A stretch of DNA of 64,000 nt from contig NZ_CP054301.1 in the NCBI RefSeq assembly GCF_013372285.1, positions 3,807,501-3,871,500 of the forward strand. The letters run 5' to 3'. This stretch comes from Marinomonas primoryensis. GTDB taxonomy: Bacteria > Pseudomonadota > Gammaproteobacteria > Pseudomonadales > Marinomonadaceae. Positions 21,936-33,172 of the stretch are shown one piece after another (position 1 is the stretch's first letter; every line of letters starts with the position of its first letter). The translations under genes were made by a program, and so were the position numbers. Below the pieces are notes generated by a model, which was not told the DNA's origin, made no database searches, and was given only the letters and a program-made list of their open reading frames with translations.

Positions 21936-22673
21936 TCAAAAGGGAATGTCATCGTCAAAGTCATCAAAGTTTGGCGCTTGCTGAGGTTTCGGCTCAGGTG
22001 CTTTTGGTGCTGGCGCACGCTGCGGAGCGGCCTGCTGAGGAGCTCGTTGTTGTGGTGCCGCTTGAGCAGGCGCTTGTTGAGGAGCATTACCCCAGCTACC
22101 AAAGGACTGTGGCGCAGCTTGTTGAGGTGCTGGCGCTTGCTGTGGAGCTTGACCATAACCGCCACTTTGCGGCTGGTTAAAGCCTTGCGGTGCTTGCTGT
22201 GGTGCAGCGGCCGGAGCTTGTCCGTAACCACCTTGCTGAGGTGCTGCTTGTTGTGGCGCATTGCCATAACCGCCCTGTCCACCGGCTGAATCGTATCCGC
22301 CTTGCTGGCCTGCGTTTCCGCCATCTCCACGACCATCTAACAATTGCATTTCGTTAGCAACGATTTCTGTAGTGTAGCGTTTGATACCATCTTTTTCCCA
22401 TTCACGAGTACGCAACGAGCCTTCTACGTAAACTTTTGAGCCTTTCTTAATGAAATCGCCCGCAATTTGACCCAGTCGGAAGTTGCCGCGATCCATAAAG
22501 GCTACGCGGTGCCACTCGGTGCGCTCTTGCATTTGACCGGTTTGCTTGTCACGCCAACTTTCTGATGTCGCTATGTTCACGTTTGCAACCGCTGCTCCAG
22601 ATGGCATAAAACGCACTTCGGCATCATTGCCTGCGTTACCAATCAAGATTACTTTGTTTATTCCACGTGCCAT
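21936..22673 (-). CDS. ssb: Single-stranded DNA-binding protein
   Basis: SSB coats single-stranded DNA in replication, repair and recombination and recruits partners by its C-terminal tip. The OB fold covers about residues 1-112 ([15 protein letters not shown] start, [26 protein letters not shown]). The acidic tip is [10 protein letters not shown]. Between them is an unusually long linker of about 120 residues, almost only Gln, Ala, Pro and Gly, giving 245 aa against 178 in E. coli. The start at 22673 has GGAGAA upstream and matches the family; five extra residues from 22688 are unlikely. It is 38 bp after the MFS gene stop. Confidence 0.96.
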   Translation of the reverse strand: MARGINKVILIGNAGNDAEVRFMPSGAAVANVNIATSESWRDKQTGQMQERTEWHRVAFMDRGNFRLGQIAGDFIKKGSKVYVEGSLRTREWEKDGIKRYTTEIVANEMQLLDGRGDGGNAGQQGGYDSAGGQGGYGNAPQQAAPQQGGYGQAPAAAPQQAPQGFNQPQSGGYGQAPQQAPAPQQAAPQSFGSWGNAPQQAPAQAAPQQRAPQQAAPQRAPAPKAPEPKPQQAPNFDDFDDDIPF

Positions 22674-22711
22674 GACGTTGTTCTCCAACTAAAAAGATAA
22701 AATGATGTGTT

Positions 22712-24070
22712 TTAAAGAATCACTTGTGGTGCCAATCGCATCAAAGTGTCTTTATCTAATAATTTCTTATCGACTTTAAGATAAGCCGTTTGCTCATCTT
22801 TGAAAATTTGCATACCTTCCACTCCTTGGATTTCAGAAAGTTGATTCGCCAACGTCGATACTTCTTCATCTGTCATATTGGGTAAGCTAAACGCCAAACT
22901 ACTTAACTGACGAGGGGCCGGTTGAACAGCACCGACCATCGACCAAATCAAAAACATAACACCAACAAACCAAAAGACGCCACTGCTTGAATGGTTTTGA
23001 AGCAGCCAACCGCCGCCAACACCACCCAAAAAAGACCCCATAAACTGATGAGTAGAGAACACCCCCATTGCCGTGCCTCGATAACCAACAGGGGCCAGTT
23101 TACTAATCAATGAAGGCAATGTCGCTTCTAATGAATTAAAGCCGACAAAATAGGCCCACAATAAAACACCAAAGACCCAAAGATAAGGAGCCCATTGTAG
23201 CAATATCGAGCTTACACCTAACAGCATAAGCACCGCGACGAGCACGCCTTTCATCTTGCCTTTTGACTCAGCAATAATCACTAATGGTAACATACCTGCA
23301 AAAGCAAAACCCATGATGGCGAGGTATAACCAACTGTGTTGCGACAGTGGTAAATCAAATTGATTTACCAACAATCCTGGCACGGTAACAAACAAAGCCG
23401 TTAAGCTCGCGTGCAACAGCAACACGCTGATGTTTAAAAAACGTAAATTTGAATCTTTTAGGACAAGACCGAGTGCTGTAAGGCTAGGTGTCGTATCACG
23501 CCGAAAGGTATGCTGTACAATATTTGGCACAGCAAAAATAATCAAAATGATGCCAAGTAATGATAAAACAAAAGAAAGGTAGAAAAGACCAGAAAGGCCA
23601 ACCAATGCGAAAATCCATGGCCCCAACACCAAAGAAAGCATAAAAGAGGCGCCAATACTAACGCCAACAATTGCCATTGCTTTCGTGCGATTTTGTTCCC
23701 TTGTCACATCACTTAGCAGTGCCATCAAGGTGCTGGCAATTGCACCCGCACCCTGAACGGCTCGGCCAACAATTAGCACCATAATATCATCGGCATTCGC
23801 ACAAATCAGGCTACCAATAGCAAACAACAAAAGACCAATGACAATCACGCGTTTACGGCCTATTTTATCGGACCACATTCCCATCGGAATTTGCAGACTC
23901 GCTTGCGTAAGTCCATAAATGCCAATCGCGGTTCCAATTAAAGCGGCATCTGCTCCCGTTAATCCGTCAGCCGCAACACCGATGACAGGCAGAATAAGGA
24001 ATAAACCTAACATTCTAAATAAATAGATCAGCGCTAGTGCAAGGACAGAACGACGTTCAAGTAGATCCAT
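22712..24070 (-). CDS. MFS transporter, YajR-like with C-terminal YAM domain
   Basis: A 452-residue major facilitator with 12 hydrophobic segments in about the first 385 residues. The loop motif GMWSDKIGRKRVI (motif A) is near residue 63. The last ~60 residues form a soluble ferredoxin-like stretch (NMTDEEVSTLANQLSEIQGVEGMQI...), the YAM domain known from E. coli YajR. The substrate is unknown. The gene sits between uvrA and ssb and is co-directional with ssb, as in Pseudomonas. No good ribosome binding site precedes the ATG. Confidence 0.85.
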   Translation of the reverse strand: MDLLERRSVLALALIYLFRMLGLFLILPVIGVAADGLTGADAALIGTAIGIYGLTQASLQIPMGMWSDKIGRKRVIVIGLLLFAIGSLICANADDIMVLIVGRAVQGAGAIASTLMALLSDVTREQNRTKAMAIVGVSIGASFMLSLVLGPWIFALVGLSGLFYLSFVLSLLGIILIIFAVPNIVQHTFRRDTTPSLTALGLVLKDSNLRFLNISVLLLHASLTALFVTVPGLLVNQFDLPLSQHSWLYLAIMGFAFAGMLPLVIIAESKGKMKGVLVAVLMLLGVSSILLQWAPYLWVFGVLLWAYFVGFNSLEATLPSLISKLAPVGYRGTAMGVFSTHQFMGSFLGGVGGGWLLQNHSSSGVFWFVGVMFLIWSMVGAVQPAPRQLSSLAFSLPNMTDEEVSTLANQLSEIQGVEGMQIFKDEQTAYLKVDKKLLDKDTLMRLAPQVIL

Positions 24071-24136
24071 AAGGAAGTTACAACCACTTAACTTAGGGGA
24101 TTAAGAAAAAAGATGTTCATTTTACAAAAAATACCG

Positions 24137-24165
24137 TTGAAGCTCCATTTCAACTACTGTAAAAA
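24137..24165 (+). promoter_or_regulatory. Probable uvrA promoter
   Basis: TTGAAG (24137-24142), a 17 bp spacer and TAAAAA (24160-24165) overlap the LexA box, so bound LexA would block polymerase. The sequence TTGAA-N7-TTCAA at 24137-24153 is also a perfect inverted repeat of unknown meaning. Confidence 0.5.
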
Positions 24166-24174
24166 TAGACAGTT
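24155..24174. promoter_or_regulatory. LexA (SOS) box upstream of uvrA
   Basis: TACTGT-N8-ACAGTT has the full CTG-N10-CAG core and an A/T-rich centre; it differs from the E. coli consensus TACTGT-N8-ACAGTA at only the last base outside the centre. It lies 53 bases before the uvrA start and 85 before the divergent MFS gene. SOS control of uvrA is established in E. coli; here it is inferred from the site. Confidence 0.9.
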
Positions 24175-24226
24175 ATTTAATTTACTAGCAGATTTTTTCT
24201 GTTGATCGACTTCACATTGGAGACTC

Positions 24227-27049
24227 ATGGATACCATTACCATACGCGGGGCCCGCACTCACAATCTTAAAAATGTGGACCTAGACATCCCAAGAGACAA
24301 ACTTGTGGTGATAACTGGCCTATCAGGCTCAGGGAAATCCTCGCTCGCCTTCGATACACTATATGCCGAAGGGCAACGCCGCTATGTAGAATCTCTCTCA
24401 ACATACGCTCGCCAGTTTTTATCCATGATGGAGAAACCTGACATTGACCACATTGAAGGACTATCGCCGGCGATCTCAATTGAACAAAAATCAACCTCAC
24501 ATAACCCTAGATCAACCGTCGGTACAATAACAGAGATTTATGATTATCTGCGACTGTTATTTGCCCGAGCAGGACAACCTCGCTGTCCAGATCATGGTGA
24601 GCCATTAGAGGCGCAAACCATATCACAAATGGTCGATAAAGTTATATCGCTACCTGAAGAAACGAAAATGATGCTGCTAGCTCCTATCGTCAAAGATAGA
24701 AAAGGTGAGCATTTACACACCATTAGCGACTTGCTTTCAAAGGGGTTCATTCGTGCACGCATTGATGGCATCGTCGTGGATTTAGATGATGCACCTACCT
24801 TAGAAAAAAATAAAAAACATACCATTGAAGTCGTCATCGATCGTTTTAAAGTACGGTCGGACTTACAACTTCGCTTAGCCGAGTCCTTTGAAACCTGCCT
24901 TGGCTTATCCGATGGTATTGCCAAAGTCATTAACATGGATGATGACAAAGAAGAGTATATTTTTTCTAGTAAATTCGCCTGCCCTGTTTGCGGATACAGC
25001 TTAACGGAACTAGAGCCCCGCCTTTTTTCTTTTAATAATCCAAACGGTGCTTGCCAAACTTGTGATGGCCTTGGTACGCATCAAATGTTTGATCCAGATA
25101 GAATCATTCATGATGAAACACTGACATTAGCAGAAGGCGCAATTCGTGGCTGGGGACGACGTAGCATTTTCTACTACCAGCAACTCACCGCCTTAGCGAA
25201 GCATTATGGCTTTGATATCGAGTCTAAATATCAGGACATACCAGAGGATTTTAAAAAACGTATACTTCAAGGCTCAGGAAAGGACAAAATAGACTTTATC
25301 TATATTAATGAGCGTGGCGATAAAATGACTCGCTCACATTCTTTTGAAGGTGTCATTCCAAATTTACAACGACGTTATCATGAAACAGAATCCGACAGCG
25401 TTCGTGATGACTTATCACAATACATAAGCGTTCAATCTTGTCCTGAGTGCCACGGATCTCGACTAAATCGTTCCGCACGTAATGTCTTCATTGCCGAACA
25501 AACCTTACCTGAAGTGGTGACCTATCCGATTGCAGAATGCTTAAAATATTTCGAAACACTTGAATTACCAGGCTCTCGTGGTGAAATCGCCTCCAAAATA
25601 CTAAAAGAGATTCGTGATAGGCTGACATTCTTAGTTAATGTAGGTCTTGAGTACCTAACCCTTGACCGCAAAGCCGATTCGCTATCAGGCGGCGAAGCGC
25701 AGCGTATTCGACTTGCCAGCCAAATCGGTGCAGGGTTAGTCGGCGTTATGTACATTCTTGACGAGCCATCCATTGGCTTACACCAGAGAGATAACGAACG
25801 CCTGATTGCAACACTCACAAGACTCAGAGATTTAGGCAATACCGTTATCGTGGTAGAACACGACGAAGACGCCATTCGTGTAGCTGACTTTGTTGTCGAT
25901 ATTGGCCCGGGAGCCGGCGTCCATGGCGGCCAAATCATCGCCAGCGGAACACCACAAGACATTATGGATTGCCCAGAATCCATTACAGGGCAATTTTTGA
26001 CTGGTAAACGAAAAATTGAAATTCCAGCAATTCGACACCAAGCCAAAGACAAACAATTTCTTAAACTAATAGGTGCAACAGGCAACAACCTAAACACTGT
26101 AGACTTAAAAATTCCAGTGGGCGTAATGACGTGCGTTACAGGCGTATCAGGTTCAGGTAAGTCAACACTTATAAACGGTACCTTATACCCGCTGGCGGCA
26201 ACGGCACTTAATGGCGCAACAACATTAAAAGCCGCCCCCCATGAGCGTATTGACGGCTTGGAACTATTTGATAAGTGCGTCGATATTGACCAAAGCCCCA
26301 TCGGTCGGACGCCTCGCTCTAACCCTGCCACTTATACAGGTATCTTCACACCAATGCGGGAACTCTTCTCAGCAACACAAGAAGCTCGTTCACGCGGTTA
26401 TAAACCGGGGCGTTTTAGCTTCAACGTAAAAGGTGGACGCTGTGAAGCCTGTCAAGGAGATGGCGTAATTAAGGTAGAAATGCACTTCCTTCCAGATGTG
26501 TATGTACCTTGCGACACGTGTAAAGGCAAACGCTACAATCGTGAAACCTTAGAAATTCATTACAAAGGCAAAAACATCCGTCAATGTCTTGAAATGACTA
26601 TTGAAGATGCGCGTGAGTTCTTTGATCCCGTTCCATCTATCGCCAGAAAATTACAAACACTCGTTGATGTTGGTCTAGGTTATATTCGTTTAGGGCAGGC
26701 CGCAACAACGCTTTCAGGGGGGGAAGCTCAACGAGTAAAACTAGCAAAAGAGTTATCTAAGAGGGACACAGGGGCGACTCTGTACATATTAGATGAACCA
26801 ACTACCGGATTGCATTTTGCCGATATTGAACAACTTCTAAAGGTCCTTCATAGACTTAGAGATCACGGTAATACCGTCGTTGTTATTGAGCACAATTTAG
26901 ACGTCATAAAAACAGCCGATTGGGTGATCGATTTAGGGCCTGAAGGTGGTAGCGGTGGTGGCTATATTGTTGCCGAAGGAACACCTGAGGACATTGCTCA
27001 AGCAGATAATTCACACACAGGGCGGTTCTTAAAGTTAATGCTCAATTAA
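24227..27049 (+). CDS. uvrA: Excinuclease ABC subunit A
   Basis: UvrA recognises DNA lesions with UvrB in nucleotide excision repair. Two ABC ATPase modules are seen: Walker [10 protein letters not shown] near residue 31 and GVSGSGKST near 640, with two LSGGEAQR signatures (about 488 and 830). Zinc modules appear as CPVC...C..C near 253 and CEACQGDG...CDTC near 740. The length of 940 aa equals E. coli UvrA. The gene is preceded by a LexA box. Confidence 0.98.
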   Translation: MDTITIRGARTHNLKNVDLDIPRDKLVVITGLSGSGKSSLAFDTLYAEGQRRYVESLSTYARQFLSMMEKPDIDHIEGLSPAISIEQKSTSHNPRSTVGTITEIYDYLRLLFARAGQPRCPDHGEPLEAQTISQMVDKVISLPEETKMMLLAPIVKDRKGEHLHTISDLLSKGFIRARIDGIVVDLDDAPTLEKNKKHTIEVVIDRFKVRSDLQLRLAESFETCLGLSDGIAKVINMDDDKEEYIFSSKFACPVCGYSLTELEPRLFSFNNPNGACQTCDGLGTHQMFDPDRIIHDETLTLAEGAIRGWGRRSIFYYQQLTALAKHYGFDIESKYQDIPEDFKKRILQGSGKDKIDFIYINERGDKMTRSHSFEGVIPNLQRRYHETESDSVRDDLSQYISVQSCPECHGSRLNRSARNVFIAEQTLPEVVTYPIAECLKYFETLELPGSRGEIASKILKEIRDRLTFLVNVGLEYLTLDRKADSLSGGEAQRIRLASQIGAGLVGVMYILDEPSIGLHQRDNERLIATLTRLRDLGNTVIVVEHDEDAIRVADFVVDIGPGAGVHGGQIIASGTPQDIMDCPESITGQFLTGKRKIEIPAIRHQAKDKQFLKLIGATGNNLNTVDLKIPVGVMTCVTGVSGSGKSTLINGTLYPLAATALNGATTLKAAPHERIDGLELFDKCVDIDQSPIGRTPRSNPATYTGIFTPMRELFSATQEARSRGYKPGRFSFNVKGGRCEACQGDGVIKVEMHFLPDVYVPCDTCKGKRYNRETLEIHYKGKNIRQCLEMTIEDAREFFDPVPSIARKLQTLVDVGLGYIRLGQAATTLSGGEAQRVKLAKELSKRDTGATLYILDEPTTGLHFADIEQLLKVLHRLRDHGNTVVVIEHNLDVIKTADWVIDLGPEGGSGGGYIVAEGTPEDIAQADNSHTGRFLKLMLN

Positions 27050-27069
27050 AGTCACAGCCATAAAACAAA

Positions 27070-27100
27070 AAACACTCTATGACATAGGGTGTTTTTTTTG
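27070..27100 (+). terminator. Terminator after uvrA
   Basis: AACACTCTAT, GAC loop and ATAGGGTGTT form a ten-pair stem with one T-G pair, followed by eight Ts. Confidence 0.85.
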
Positions 27101-27121
27101 GCACTAATACTTTTAGAAAAC

Positions 27122-27155
27122 AAAAAAAAGCCGAGCTAGTAAGCTCGGCTTTTTT
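27122..27155 (-). terminator. Terminator after rplQ (end of alpha operon)
   Basis: AAAAGCCGAGCT, a four-base loop and AGCTCGGCTTTT make a perfect 12-pair stem with long A and T flanks, so it is bidirectional. It closes the ribosomal protein superoperon and backs up the uvrA terminator. Confidence 0.92.
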
Positions 27156-27169
27156 GTTACTAACTGATA

Positions 27170-27547
27170 TTACTCAGCGGCTTCCGCGACTGGTCGATCG
27201 ACCAATTCAACGTAAGCCATAGGAGCATTGTCACCTGTACGGAATCCACATTTTAAAATGCGAATGTAACCGCCAGGACGAGCTTGGTAACGAGGACCAA
27301 GTTCAGTAAACAATTTACCTACAGCATCTTTACTACGAGTACGAGCAAAGGCTAGACGACGATTCGCAACCGAATCAATTTTCGCCAATGTAATCAAAGG
27401 CTCAGCAACACGGCGTAATTCTTTTGCTTTTGGCAACGTAGTTTTAATAACTTCGTGCTCAAACAAAGAAGCAGCCATATTTTTAAACATCGCTTTACGA
27501 TGTGAGCTAGTACGGTTTAAGTGACGACCACTCTTACGATGACGCAT
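27170..27547 (-). CDS. rplQ: 50S ribosomal protein L17
   Basis: L17 lies near the peptide exit tunnel. It has 125 residues with the [25 protein letters not shown]-terminal signature and the VANRRLAF motif, as in E. coli (127 aa). It is the last gene of the alpha operon, 42 bp after rpoA. Confidence 0.98.
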   Translation of the reverse strand: MRHRKSGRHLNRTSSHRKAMFKNMAASLFEHEVIKTTLPKAKELRRVAEPLITLAKIDSVANRRLAFARTRSKDAVGKLFTELGPRYQARPGGYIRILKCGFRTGDNAPMAYVELVDRPVAEAAE

Positions 27548-27589
27548 TTTACATTCCTTACCAAACTACGGTGGTCAGGGAACAATGAC

Positions 27590-28594
27590 CTAGCGAGCTA
27601 GAACTTTGCTATCGTCTTTCAAACTAGCCGGTGGCCAATTCTCTAAACGCATTCCCAAAGACAAACCACGCTGTGCTAAAACATCTTTGATTTCAGTTAA
27701 CGACTTCTTACCTAGGTTAGGCGTCTTAAGAAGCTCAACCTCAGTACGTTGAATCAAATCACCGATGTAATAAATGTTCTCTGCTTTTAAACAGTTAGCA
27801 CTGCGAACGGTCAATTCAAGATCATCAACCGGGCGTAGCAAAATTGGATCAATCTCATCCTCTTCTTCTACAACAGGCGCTTCACTCTCGCTTTCAAGGG
27901 CGACGAACACAGCAATCTGTTGTTGTAGAATAGTCGCTGCACGACGAATAGCTTCTTCAGGGTCAATCGTACCATTAGATTCGATGTCTAAGACTAACTT
28001 ATCTAAATCTGTACGCTGCTCTACACGAGCATTATCAACACTGTAAGCAACACGTCGAACAGGGCTAAACGAGGCATCCAGTTGCAAGCGACCAATTGGA
28101 CGAGTCTCATCGTCGCCAGCAATACGAGCATCAGCAGGCTCATAACCACGACCACGAGCGACTTTGATCTGCATAGTTAATTCAGCAGTATCATCCAAGT
28201 GCGCAATTACATGATCAGGGTTAGCAATCTCTGCATCAGCAACCAACTGAATATCTCCAGCTGTTACGATACCAGGACCCTTTTTACTTAGAGTAAGAGT
28301 TGCTTCATCCTGCCCGTGTAGAGCGATCGCAACTCCTTTCAGGTTAAGAAGAATCTCAATTACATCTTCTTTAACCCCTTCGATTGCGCTGTATTCGTGT
28401 AATACACCGTCGATTTCAATTTCAACAATCGCACAACCTGGCATTGAAGACAGAAGAATACGGCGTAGCGCGTTACCCAAAGTATGACCAAAACCACGTT
28501 CTAACGGTTGCAGTGTTACTTTAGCGCGAGTATTGCTTATTTCCTGAACTTCAATGTTGCGTGGGGTTAACAATTCGCTCACTGAACGCTGCAT
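27590..28594 (-). CDS. rpoA: RNA polymerase alpha subunit
   Basis: The alpha dimer nucleates polymerase assembly through its N-terminal domain ([20 protein letters not shown]). A linker rich in acidic residues (about 235-250) leads to the C-terminal domain that contacts UP elements and activators ([30 protein letters not shown]). The length is 334 aa (E. coli 329). It follows rpsD by 33 bp. Confidence 0.99.
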   Translation of the reverse strand: MQRSVSELLTPRNIEVQEISNTRAKVTLQPLERGFGHTLGNALRRILLSSMPGCAIVEIEIDGVLHEYSAIEGVKEDVIEILLNLKGVAIALHGQDEATLTLSKKGPGIVTAGDIQLVADAEIANPDHVIAHLDDTAELTMQIKVARGRGYEPADARIAGDDETRPIGRLQLDASFSPVRRVAYSVDNARVEQRTDLDKLVLDIESNGTIDPEEAIRRAATILQQQIAVFVALESESEAPVVEEEDEIDPILLRPVDDLELTVRSANCLKAENIYYIGDLIQRTEVELLKTPNLGKKSLTEIKDVLAQRGLSLGMRLENWPPASLKDDSKVLAR

Positions 28595-28627
28595 AGATCC
28601 ACCTATATCTTAATCCTAATTACCGGC

Positions 28628-29248
28628 TTACTTAGAGTAAAGTTCGACAATTAGGTTCTCATTAATTTCAGCTGATAAATCGGCACGTTCTGGAACTGCT
28701 TTATAAGTAGCTTCCAGTTTAGTTGAATCAACTTCGATCCAATGGATCGGTGCACGACCTTTAGATAGCTCTAGTGCGCTTTGTACGCGCAATTGCTTCT
28801 TAGCTTTTTCACGAATTGACACTACATCACCAGCTTTAACTTGGTAAGACGCAATATTAACCGTAGCGCCGTTAACTAGAATGCCTTTATGGCCAACTAG
28901 TTGACGAGCTTCCGCACGTGTAGAGCCAAAACCTGCACGATAAACAACGTTATCTAAACGTGATTCCAAAAATTGCAAAAGGTTTTCACCAGTTGCGCCT
29001 TTTAGACGAGCGGCAGATTTGTAGTAATTACTAAATTGTTTTTCAAGAACACCGTACATACGACGAACTTTTTGTTTCTCACGTAATTGCAAGCCGTAAT
29101 CAGAAAGACGGCTACGACGTGCACCATGCACACCAGGAACCGTATCTGCTTTACATTTTGACTCAAGAGCGCGTGAACCGCTCTTCAATTGCAAGTCGGT
29201 ACCTTCACGACGAGACAACTTACAAGTTGGACCTATATAACGAGCCAT
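28628..29248 (-). CDS. rpsD: 30S ribosomal protein S4
   Basis: S4 nucleates 30S assembly and in E. coli represses the alpha operon by binding a pseudoknot in the rpsM leader. The 206-residue protein (same as E. coli) has the N-terminal [15 protein letters not shown] and the S4 domain [27 protein letters not shown]. The cysteines of a zinc knuckle are absent, as usual in this group. Confidence 0.98.
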   Translation of the reverse strand: MARYIGPTCKLSRREGTDLQLKSGSRALESKCKADTVPGVHGARRSRLSDYGLQLREKQKVRRMYGVLEKQFSNYYKSAARLKGATGENLLQFLESRLDNVVYRAGFGSTRAEARQLVGHKGILVNGATVNIASYQVKAGDVVSIREKAKKQLRVQSALELSKGRAPIHWIEVDSTKLEATYKAVPERADLSAEINENLIVELYSK

Positions 29249-29264
29249 GTATCTGTCTCCTCAG

Positions 29265-29657
29265 TTAAACGCGACGTTTCTTAGGTGGACGACAACCGTT
29301 GTGCGGAATTGGCGTCACATCTGTGATGTTATTGATACGCAAGCCCAATGCATTCAATGCACGAACTGCGGACTCACGACCAGGGCCAGGACCCTTAATC
29401 ATTACGTCAACGTTTTTAAGGCCGAATTCTTGTGCGACAGTACCGGCACGCTCCGCTGCTACTTGAGCTGCGAAAGGTGTACTTTTTCGAGAACCGCGAA
29501 AACCAGAACCACCGGCAGTAGCCCAAGACAAAGCATTGCCTTGACGATCGGTGATAGTCACAATTGTATTGTTAAATGATGCGTGTACATGAGCAACGCC
29601 ATCAACAACTGTCTTTTTGACTTTTTTCTTGGTATTGCGCGTAGCTGGCTTAGCCAT
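29265..29657 (-). CDS. rpsK: 30S ribosomal protein S11
   Basis: S11 lies on the 30S platform beside the mRNA exit. The protein is 130 aa with [19 protein letters not shown] and the C-terminal [11 protein letters not shown] signature. It sits between rpsM and rpsD in the standard order. Confidence 0.98.
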
Positions 29658-29722
29658 ATTGCACTTTCCTATTTAATGCTCAGCTCTAATTAACTTAGTA
29701 ACTAGAGCGAAACGCGTTCAAA

Positions 29723-30079
29723 TTACTTACGAATAGGCTTACGAGGGCCTTTTCGTGTACGTGCGTTCGTTTTGGTGCGTTGACCACGAACTGGTAGGCT
29801 GCGGCGATGACGAATCCCGCGGTTACAACCTAAGTCCATCAAACGTTTGATAGACATACTGACTTCACGACGTAAGTCACCCTCTACAATGTACTTAGCA
29901 ACTTCGCCACGAAGTTCATCAAGGATATCATCACTTAAAGAACCTATTTTCGCAGTTTCCGTAACACCTGTAGCAGCGCAAATAGCGCGCGAACGGGTGC
30001 GACCAATTCCGAAGATGTAAGTCAGAGAAATGACCGCATGTTTATTGTCAGGAATATTGACACCGGCTATACGAGCCAT
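29723..30079 (-). CDS. rpsM: 30S ribosomal protein S13
   Basis: S13 in the 30S head contacts tRNA and forms bridge B1. The protein is 118 aa (E. coli 118) with [15 protein letters not shown] and the basic tail [20 protein letters not shown]. It is the first gene after the alpha promoter, with CGGAG upstream of the ATG. Confidence 0.98.
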   Translation of the reverse strand: MARIAGVNIPDNKHAVISLTYIFGIGRTRSRAICAATGVTETAKIGSLSDDILDELRGEVAKYIVEGDLRREVSMSIKRLMDLGCNRGIRHRRSLPVRGQRTKTNARTRKGPRKPIRK

Positions 30080-30146
30080 TCATTTTACTCCGTTGTTATT
30101 GATGATTAAATGATAATTCATCACTTTACTTTCATGAGGGCGGCTG

Positions 30147-30175
30147 ATTATGCCTATCTTTAGGACATAAATCAA
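30147..30175 (-). promoter_or_regulatory. Alpha operon promoter
   Basis: On the minus strand TTGATT (30170-30175), a 17 bp spacer and CATAAT (30147-30152) are followed by the GC-rich CAGCCGCCC. It lies in the 128-base gap between rpmJ and rpsM and leaves a leader of about 60 bases. That is short for, but may include, an S4 target like the one in E. coli; I could not fold it by eye into a pseudoknot. Confidence 0.7.
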
Positions 30176-30207
30176 CCACCCTTTCCTATCATCGAGCTAA
30201 CTCGCTA

Positions 30208-30321
30208 TTAACCTTGACGCTGTTTGTGACGAGGCTCAACGCAAATTACTCGAACTGAACCGTTACGACGAACGATTTTACAGTTACGACAGATTTTCTT
30301 TACAGATGCACGTACTTTCAT
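30208..30321 (-). CDS. rpmJ: 50S ribosomal protein L36
   Basis: The minus strand encodes 37 residues beginning [19 protein letters not shown] and ending KQRQG. Zinc ligands C11, C14, C27 and H32 are all present, so this is the zinc-containing (C+) form. It lies between secY and rpsM as in most bacteria and was too short for routine ORF cut-offs. Confidence 0.97.
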   Translation of the reverse strand: MKVRASVKKICRNCKIVRRNGSVRVICVEPRHKQRQG

Positions 30322-30340
30322 GTTCAACTCCAACCAACGC

Positions 30341-31672
30341 TTAGCGCATTAGGCCATTGGGACCATAACCAGTCAGATTAGATTTCTTCATTAACGACTC
30401 ATATTGCTGACTCATCAAATGGCTTTGTACTTGCGACATAAAGTCCATGACAACAACAACTACGATCAACATAGAAGTACCGCCAAAGTAGAATGGAACA
30501 TTCCACGCAACAACAAAGAATTGAGGCATCAGTGACACTAGTGTGATGTACAAAGCACCAAACAGTGTCAAACGAGTCATTACACCATCAATATATCGAG
30601 CTGTATGATCGCCTGGACGAATACCCGGCAAGAAAGCACCGGATTTTTTCAAGTTATCTGCCACATCTTTAGGATTGAACACTAGCGCTGTATAGAAAAA
30701 GCAAAAGAAAACAATTGCTATCGCAAACAACAGCACATAGAGCGGTTGCCCAGGAGCCAGTGCCAAAGAGACATTTTGCAACCATTCCATTCCATCACCC
30801 TGACCAAACCACTGGCCGATCGAAGCAGGAAACAAAAGGATACTTGAAGCAAAGATAGGAGGTATAACACCAGCCATATTCACTTTAAGAGGCAAATGAC
30901 TCTTCTGTGCAGCAAACACTTTTTTACCTTGTTGACGCTTAGCGTAATTAACTGTAATGCGACGTTGACCACGCTCGATGAAAACAACGAACGCAATAGT
31001 CGCAATAGCCATTATACCAATCAACAACAAAGCAAGAATATTAATATCGCCTTGACGAGCCGACTCAAATGAACGGCCTAAAGCAGATGGCAGACCAGCA
31101 ACAATACCAGCGAAGATTAGAATGGAAATACCATTACCAATCCCCTTCTCTGTAACTTGCTCACCTAACCACATCAAGAAGACAGTACCAGCAACAAGAG
31201 TCACCACTGCAACAGCATAGAATTCCATACCACTACTGAATGAGATCCCTTGACTTGCCAAGCCCACAGCCATACTGGCCGACTGAACAAGAGCAAGAAG
31301 CACAGTACCATAACGAGTGTATTGAGTAATCTTACGACGACCCGCCTCACCTTCTTTCTTTAACTGCTCTAGCTGCGGACTCACAACCGTCAATAACTGC
31401 ATAATAATAGAGGCAGAAATATAGGGCAAAATCCCGAGCGCAAAAATACTCATGCGTTCAAGCGCGCCCCCTGAGAATACGTTAAATAAACTCAGAATAG
31501 TGCCTTCATTTTGGTCAAACAATGCGGACAATCTGTCAGGATTAATACCTGGGACAGGAATGTGTGCACCGATTCGGTATACAATAATCGCTATAAACAC
31601 AAAACGAATACGAGCCCAAAGCTCGCCTAATCCGTTTTGCATTCCAGCAGGTAGTGAGCCACGCTTTGCCAT
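30341..31672 (-). CDS. secY: Protein translocase subunit SecY
   Basis: SecY forms the protein-conducting channel of the inner membrane with SecE and SecG. The 443-residue protein (identical in length to E. coli) has ten hydrophobic segments and the signatures [15 protein letters not shown] (TM1 plug region) and [21 protein letters not shown]. It directly follows rplO with no gap (stop at 31673 adjoins the start). Confidence 0.98.
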   Translation of the reverse strand: MAKRGSLPAGMQNGLGELWARIRFVFIAIIVYRIGAHIPVPGINPDRLSALFDQNEGTILSLFNVFSGGALERMSIFALGILPYISASIIMQLLTVVSPQLEQLKKEGEAGRRKITQYTRYGTVLLALVQSASMAVGLASQGISFSSGMEFYAVAVVTLVAGTVFLMWLGEQVTEKGIGNGISILIFAGIVAGLPSALGRSFESARQGDINILALLLIGIMAIATIAFVVFIERGQRRITVNYAKRQQGKKVFAAQKSHLPLKVNMAGVIPPIFASSILLFPASIGQWFGQGDGMEWLQNVSLALAPGQPLYVLLFAIAIVFFCFFYTALVFNPKDVADNLKKSGAFLPGIRPGDHTARYIDGVMTRLTLFGALYITLVSLMPQFFVVAWNVPFYFGGTSMLIVVVVVMDFMSQVQSHLMSQQYESLMKKSNLTGYGPNGLMR

Positions 31673-32107
31673 TTATTCCTCGACTTTTCCGCCAGCTGCT
31701 TCAATTGCGGCACGAGCACCTTTAGTCACTTTAAGTCCACGAACAGTAACAGCTTTGTCGATTGAACCAGACAAAATTACACGTGCAGTCTTAATTTGAT
31801 GACCAAGAATGTCCGCACTTTTAAGAGCAGCCAAATCTACAACTTCAGCATTTACAGCAGCAAGTTCGTTTAAACGAACTTCAGCAACATACTTCGCTTG
31901 ACGTGAAGTAAAACCGAATTTTGGCAGACGACGCTGCAAAGGCATTTGACCACCTTCAAAACCAGGTTTTACTGAGCCACCAGAGCGGGATTTAAGACCT
32001 TTATGGCCTCGCCCGCCGGTTTTACCCAAGCCGCTACCAATGCCGCGACCAACACGTTTAGGAGCATGCTTGCTACCTTCGGCAGGACTAAGTGTATTTA
32101 AAAACAT
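31673..32107 (-). CDS. rplO: 50S ribosomal protein L15
   Basis: L15 is a late assembly protein reaching deep into 23S rRNA. The 144 aa protein (E. coli 144) has the glycine-rich N-terminal extension [20 protein letters not shown] and the [15 protein letters not shown] motif. It is one base from rpmD. Confidence 0.98.
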   Translation of the reverse strand: MFLNTLSPAEGSKHAPKRVGRGIGSGLGKTGGRGHKGLKSRSGGSVKPGFEGGQMPLQRRLPKFGFTSRQAKYVAEVRLNELAAVNAEVVDLAALKSADILGHQIKTARVILSGSIDKAVTVRGLKVTKGARAAIEAAGGKVEE

Positions 32108-32108
32108 A

Positions 32109-32294
32109 TTATTCCCCTACCACTTTTACCATGTAATAAACTTTATTAACCATACCACGTACTGAAGGAGTATCTTCCAACTCACGTGTTTGGCCAACTT
32201 TACGCAAACCCAAGCCTTTAACAGTTTCACGGTGCTTTGGAAGACGACCGATCGGGCTGCGGGTTAGTTGAACTGTGATGGTATTATTCGCCAT
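32109..32294 (-). CDS. rpmD: 50S ribosomal protein L30
   Basis: A 61-residue protein with the L30 motif [20 protein letters not shown]. It lies between rpsE and rplO, six bases after the rpsE stop. Confidence 0.97.
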   Translation of the reverse strand: MANNTITVQLTRSPIGRLPKHRETVKGLGLRKVGQTRELEDTPSVRGMVNKVYYMVKVVGE

Positions 32295-32300
32295 GACACA

Positions 32301-32801
32301 TTACCCCAAAATTTGATCGACTGACTTACCGCGTTTTGCCGCGATTTGTTCAGGTGCTTTCATATCCTGCAAACCTTTAATCGTAGCGCGAACCACGTTT
32401 ACAGGGTTTGTAGAACCGTAACATTTAGCCAATACATTGTGAACGCCTGCGATTTCTAGAACCGCACGCATTGCACCACCGGCTATAATGCCAGTACCTT
32501 GAGATGCAGGCTGCATGTAAACTTTAGATGCCCCGTGGTTAGCTTTAACAGGATACTGAAGTGTATCTCCATTAAGCTTCACAGAAACCATGTTGCGGCG
32601 AGCTTGTTCCATTGCTTTTTGAATAGCTTGAGGAACTTCACGCGCCTTACCACGACCAAAGCCAACTTTACCCTTTCCATCACCGACAACTGTCAAAGCT
32701 GTGAAAGAGAAGATACGTCCGCCCTTTACAACTTTAGCAACGCGGTTTACTTGAACTAGCTTCTCTTGGAGGTCGCTAGTTTGTTGATCATTAAACGCCA
32801 T
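32301..32801 (-). CDS. rpsE: 30S ribosomal protein S5
   Basis: S5 acts in decoding fidelity and mRNA unwinding at the entry. The 166 aa protein (E. coli 167) contains the double-stranded RNA-binding-like S5 domain [22 protein letters not shown] and [16 protein letters not shown]. It lies in the usual spc order. Confidence 0.98.
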   Translation of the reverse strand: MAFNDQQTSDLQEKLVQVNRVAKVVKGGRIFSFTALTVVGDGKGKVGFGRGKAREVPQAIQKAMEQARRNMVSVKLNGDTLQYPVKANHGASKVYMQPASQGTGIIAGGAMRAVLEIAGVHNVLAKCYGSTNPVNVVRATIKGLQDMKAPEQIAAKRGKSVDQILG

Positions 32802-32811
32802 TTGCTACCCC

Positions 32812-33162
32812 TTAGAACTCTAGACCGGCTTCACGTGCAGCGTCAGCAAGAACCTGAACACGACCATGATATTTGAAGCCAGAACGGTCAAAAGCGACCG
32901 AAGTGACACCTGCTTCTTTAGCGCGAGTAGCAATCAAAGTACCGACTTCTTTCGCCGCAACTTTATTACCTGTCGCTGTACCACGTAGAGCTTCTTCAAG
33001 AGTAGAGGCGCTAGCAAGCACTTTACTACCACATGGAGAAATCACTTGAGCATACATATGGCGTGGTGTGCGATGTACAGTAAGACGATTCGCACCTAAC
33101 TCACGAATATGCAAACGCGCACGGCGTGCACGACGAATCCGAGATTGTTTTTTAGTGTTCAT
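32812..33162 (-). CDS. rplR: 50S ribosomal protein L18
   Basis: L18 binds 5S rRNA. The 116 aa protein (117 in E. coli) has the basic N-terminus [34 protein letters not shown] and [22 protein letters not shown]. Confidence 0.98.
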   Translation of the reverse strand: MNTKKQSRIRRARRARLHIRELGANRLTVHRTPRHMYAQVISPCGSKVLASASTLEEALRGTATGNKVAAKEVGTLIATRAKEAGVTSVAFDRSGFKYHGRVQVLADAAREAGLEF

Positions 33163-33172
33163 GAATGTCTAC

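Noticed and set aside
22000..22320. CRISPR-like or minisatellite repeats
   Set aside because: The repeats are codon-level repeats of the SSB linker, irregular in length and without spacers.
21920..22336. 138-codon frame overlapping ssb in another frame, and matching frames on the opposite strand
   Set aside because: These arise from the repetitive Gln/Ala/Pro/Gly codons of the SSB linker; no start signal or protein family is visible.
25522..26331. 269-codon open frame on the minus strand
   Set aside because: It is antisense to uvrA, and the Ser/Pro-rich product is typical of a shadow frame.
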